From contig JAFYET010000212.1 in the NCBI GenBank assembly GCA_017544125.1, positions 1-7,105 on the forward strand: a DNA stretch of 7,105 nt, read 5' to 3'. Shown one piece after another: positions 4,608 to 7,105 of the stretch. The notes under the pieces are model-generated. The model worked only from the letters and a program-made list of their open reading frames with translations, was not told where the DNA came from and searched no databases. Made by a program: the position numbers and the translations under genes. Positions within the stretch are counted from its first letter, which is position 1. The number at the start of each line of letters is the position of its first letter. The stretch comes from Ruminococcus sp. (GTDB lineage Bacteria > Bacillota > Clostridia > Oscillospirales > Ruminococcaceae).

Positions 4608-7016
4608 TTATTTTATGACGATGTTGACGAGCTTGCCGGGAACGTATATCTCCTTGACGATACTCTTGCCTTCCATAGCGGCTGCTACAGCGCTTTCAGC
4701 CTTAGCCTGAGCTATGACATTTTCCTTGGAGTCGTCAACTGCGATGTTGATACGTGTCTTGATCTTGCCGTTTAACTGAACAACTATCTCAACTGTTGCA
4801 TCAACGCAAAGTGCCTCATCATATGTCACCCACTCCTGCTCATCGAGCTTACCGCCAAAGCCGCAAAGCTCATAAAGCTCCTCAGTGATATGGGGTGCGA
4901 AGGGGTAAAGGATAACGAGAAGGTCTCTGTATTCCTTCTTTGTAACTGAGCCTGCCTCATATATCTCATTAAGCAGCGCCATCATTGCAGCTATGGCTGT
5001 ATTGAACTTCATAGCCTCGATATCCTCAGTGACCTTCTTGATAGTCTTATGCATAGAGGAGCGGAGCTTTTCGCTGTAGTCATTGCTATCTGTGAGCTTA
5101 TCCTGAAGCGCCCATATCCTATCGGCAAAACGCTTACAGCCCTTAACGCTCGACTCGCTCCAGGGGGCAGCCTTTTCATAATCACCCATAAAGAGGACAT
5201 AAAGCCTGAGCACATCGGCACCGTACTCACTTACAACATCGAGGGGGTCGATAACGTTGCCGCGGGACTTACTCATCTTCTCACCGTCAGGTCCTAAGAT
5301 AAGACCCTGAGCTGTCCTCTTTGCATAAGGCTCAGATGTAGGAACAAGACCTAAGTCATAGAGGAACTTATGCCAGAAGCGGCTATATATCATATGGCGT
5401 GTTACGTGCTCCATACCGCCGTTATACCAGTCAACGGGCATCCAGTATTTAAGAGCCTCGGCTGATGCGAACTCGTCGTTATTGTGCGGGTCACAGTATC
5501 TCAAGAAGTACCAGGAAGAACCCGCCCACTGAGGCATGGTATCTGTCTCACGGCGTGCGTCCTTACCGCACTTGGGGCACTTACAATGAACGAAGGAATC
5601 TATTCTTGCGAGAGGGCTCTCACCGTATGTACCGGGGAGGAAGTTCTCAACAGGCGGGAGCTTCAGCGGCAGCTCATCATAAGGAACAGCCACCATACCG
5701 CAGCTATCGCAGTGAACTATCGGGATAGGCTCACCCCAATAGCGCTGTCTGTTGAACGCCCAGTCCTTCATCTTATACTGAACGCCAGCCTCGCCGCAGC
5801 CGAGCTTTGCAAGCTCATCAAGCATACGGGCGATAGCGTCTTTCTTATTTGTTATACCGTTAAGAACGCCCGAGTTTACCATTTCGCCGTCGCCTGTATA
5901 GGCTTCCTTGGAGATATCGCCGCCCTTAATGACCTCGATGATATCAATACCGAACTTCTTGGCAAACTCATAGTCTCTTGTATCGTGTGCAGGAACTGCC
6001 ATGATAGCGCCCGTGCCGTAGCCCATCATTACATAGTCGGAAATATATATCGGTATCTCCTTGCCTGTGATGGGGTTTATAGCTGTAAGACCGTCTATGC
6101 AGACACCCGTCTTATCCTTGACAAGCTGTGTTCTTTCAAACTCGCTCTTCTTGGCGCACTCTGCCTTATAAGCATCAAGGTCGGCAATGTTCTTTATGGA
6201 AGCTCTGTACTTCTCTATTACGGGATGTTCGGGGGCGATAACCATAAATGTTACGCCGTAGAGAGTATCGGGGCGTGTGGTATATATCCTGAGAGTCTCG
6301 TCCTGCTCTTTGATCTTGAAATTAACGAATGCGCCTGTTGACTTGCCTATCCAGTTCTGCTGCTGGAGCTTTACGTTAGGCAGATAATCAACCTCTTCAA
6401 GACCCTGGAGGAGCTTATCAGCGTACTCGGTTATTCTTAAATACCAAACCTCTTTTGTCTTCTGAACGATATCGCTATGGCAGATATCGCACTTACCGCC
6501 CTGTGAGTCTTCATTAGAGAGGACTACCTTACAGCTGGGGCAGTAGTTAACAAGGGTCTTATCACGGAAAACAAGACCGTTTTCAAACATTTTAAGGAAT
6601 ATCCACTGTGTCCATTTATAATAATTCTCATCTGTTGTATCGACTACTCTTGACCAGTCGAAAGAGAAGCCCACCTTTTTGAGCTGACCTGTGAACTTTT
6701 CGATGTTTCTGTCAGTAACGATACGGGGGTGGATATTATCCTTTACAGCGGTATTCTCGGTAGGCAGACCGTATGCGTCAAAGCCTATGGGGAAGAGGAC
6801 GTTATAGCCCTGCATTCTTCTCTTACGGCTGACAACTTCAAGACCCGAATAAGCCTTGATATGACCTACGTGCATACCGTGACCCGAGGGGTAAGGAAAC
6901 TCAACGAGCGCATAGAACTTCTTCTTTGAGTGGTCATCGCTCGCCTTGAACGTTTCGTTCTCGTTCCAGTATTTCTGCCATTTTTCCTCAATGGCTTTGA
7001 AATTGTAATCCTTCAT
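4608..7016 (-). CDS. leuS: Leucyl-tRNA synthetase
   Basis: Class I aminoacyl-tRNA synthetase that charges tRNA-Leu in the cytoplasm; 802 aa, complete and typical for Firmicutes. The Rossmann signature HVGH is at 49-52 (PYPSGHGMHVGH) and KMSKS at 580-584 (GPDGEKMSKSRGNVIDP). A zinc module C159/C162/C176/C179 follows the first catalytic half. The CP1 editing domain (about 225-415) has TTRPDT (246-251) and the specificity Asp D345 in VPAHDTRD, so post-transfer editing should be intact. A second four-cysteine site (C436, C439, C480, C483) occurs where the Thermus enzyme also has cysteines. The anticodon-binding helices span about 625-735, and the C-terminal tRNA-binding domain ends in PGKLVNIVIK. 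ATG at 7016 has AGGA (7030-7027) 10 nt upstream. No T-box antiterminator or terminator lies in the 89 nt visible upstream. Confidence 0.98.
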   Translation of the reverse strand: MKDYNFKAIEEKWQKYWNENETFKASDDHSKKKFYALVEFPYPSGHGMHVGHIKAYSGLEVVSRKRRMQGYNVLFPIGFDAYGLPTENTAVKDNIHPRIVTDRNIEKFTGQLKKVGFSFDWSRVVDTTDENYYKWTQWIFLKMFENGLVFRDKTLVNYCPSCKVVLSNEDSQGGKCDICHSDIVQKTKEVWYLRITEYADKLLQGLEEVDYLPNVKLQQQNWIGKSTGAFVNFKIKEQDETLRIYTTRPDTLYGVTFMVIAPEHPVIEKYRASIKNIADLDAYKAECAKKSEFERTQLVKDKTGVCIDGLTAINPITGKEIPIYISDYVMMGYGTGAIMAVPAHDTRDYEFAKKFGIDIIEVIKGGDISKEAYTGDGEMVNSGVLNGITNKKDAIARMLDELAKLGCGEAGVQYKMKDWAFNRQRYWGEPIPIVHCDSCGMVAVPYDELPLKLPPVENFLPGTYGESPLARIDSFVHCKCPKCGKDARRETDTMPQWAGSSWYFLRYCDPHNNDEFASAEALKYWMPVDWYNGGMEHVTRHMIYSRFWHKFLYDLGLVPTSEPYAKRTAQGLILGPDGEKMSKSRGNVIDPLDVVSEYGADVLRLYVLFMGDYEKAAPWSESSVKGCKRFADRIWALQDKLTDSNDYSEKLRSSMHKTIKKVTEDIEAMKFNTAIAAMMALLNEIYEAGSVTKKEYRDLLVILYPFAPHITEELYELCGFGGKLDEQEWVTYDEALCVDATVEIVVQLNGKIKTRINIAVDDSKENVIAQAKAESAVAAAMEGKSIVKEIYVPGKLVNIVIK

Positions 7017-7026
7017 TTATATCATA

Positions 7027-7032
7027 TCCTTT
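7027..7032 (-). promoter_or_regulatory. Ribosome binding site of leuS
   Basis: AAAGGA on the minus strand, 10 nt before the leuS ATG. Spacing is slightly long and complementarity moderate. Confidence 0.6.
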
Positions 7033-7046
7033 ACATAAAAATATAC

Positions 7047-7105
7047 TTATTCATTATTCTGAGCTTGCATATAATCCTCATAATTTCTTATAAGCTCATT
7101 ATATC
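7047..7105 (-). CDS. Possible 3' end of an upstream gene (18 codons visible)
   Basis: Of the three minus-strand frames entering at the right edge, only one stays open for any length. It reads YNELIRNYEDYMQAQNNE and stops with TAA at 7049-7047, 30 nt before leuS. The composition is hydrophilic and plausible for a protein C-terminus. The stretch is too short to identify a product, and an AT-rich non-coding region could give the same by chance. If real, leuS is downstream of this gene and could be co-transcribed with it. Confidence 0.4.
   Translation of the reverse strand, partial: YNELIRNYEDYMQAQNNE

Noticed and set aside
5484..6341. 285-codon open frame on the plus strand, antisense to leuS
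   Set aside because: It lies wholly inside the unmistakable leuS coding sequence, has no family resemblance or convincing ribosome binding site, and is explained by the codon bias of the gene on the other strand.
7098..7103. TATAAT on the minus strand at the window edge, as a leuS promoter
   Set aside because: The matching -35 region would fall outside the window, and the bases also fit the codons of the possible upstream gene. Not enough to call.
7017..7105. T-box leader for leuS
   Set aside because: Firmicute leuS is often T-box controlled, but the 89 nt visible contain neither the conserved T-box sequence nor a terminator hairpin with a T run. A leader further upstream cannot be excluded.
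1..7105. Mobile elements, CRISPR arrays, tRNA or rRNA genes, attachment sites
   Set aside because: No transposase, integrase, regularly spaced repeats, cloverleaf or rRNA-like segment was seen. Apart from 4373-4607, gaps are at most 61 nt, so there is little space for them.

Overview
The window looks like ordinary chromosomal core DNA from a Clostridia-type Firmicute. A relative of Ruminococcus (Oscillospiraceae) is my best guess, from moderate GC with an AT-rich intergenic region, strong AGGAG-type ribosome binding sites, rpsU, a YqeG-family phosphatase, and the aroQ/M24B-peptidase pair that precedes efp in many Firmicutes. The genus is an inference. Every gene I can support lies on the minus strand, so transcription runs from high to low coordinates. 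I see no mobile element, CRISPR array, tRNA or rRNA.

In order of transcription: (1) 7047-7105, the possible last 18 codons of an upstream gene. (2) leuS, complete leucyl-tRNA synthetase (7016-4608). (3) A 235-nt intergenic region with an almost perfect sigma-A promoter (TTGACT-N17-TATAAT) and a leader of about 167 nt before rpsU. (4) rpsU (4372-4199), ribosomal protein S21, starting at TTG, then a strong intrinsic terminator. (5) yqeG (4137-3652), a HAD phosphatase. (6) Four tightly packed genes: a 73-aa small protein, a two-helix membrane protein with a PH-like tail, an endonuclease IV-like TIM-barrel protein, and a degenerate 2H-phosphoesterase-like protein (gaps of 5, 8 and 2 nt). (7) A terminator-like hairpin, then aroQ (type II dehydroquinase), overlapping by 4 nt a Xaa-Pro peptidase gene that runs off the left edge, probably only a few codons short of its stop.

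Functionally, leuS and rpsU serve translation. yqeG probably acts in phosphatidylglycerol synthesis or a related dephosphorylation. aroQ serves the shikimate pathway, and the M24B peptidase recycles proline peptides. The four-gene block between yqeG and aroQ is the least understood part. The most notable points are the loss of both catalytic histidines in the 2H-like protein, an altered third-metal site in the TIM-barrel protein, the long rpsU leader with competing pairings, and two terminator-like hairpins placed where the downstream gene has almost no room for its own promoter. I found no convincing new multi-gene system; these are moderate-interest observations in a conserved housekeeping region.
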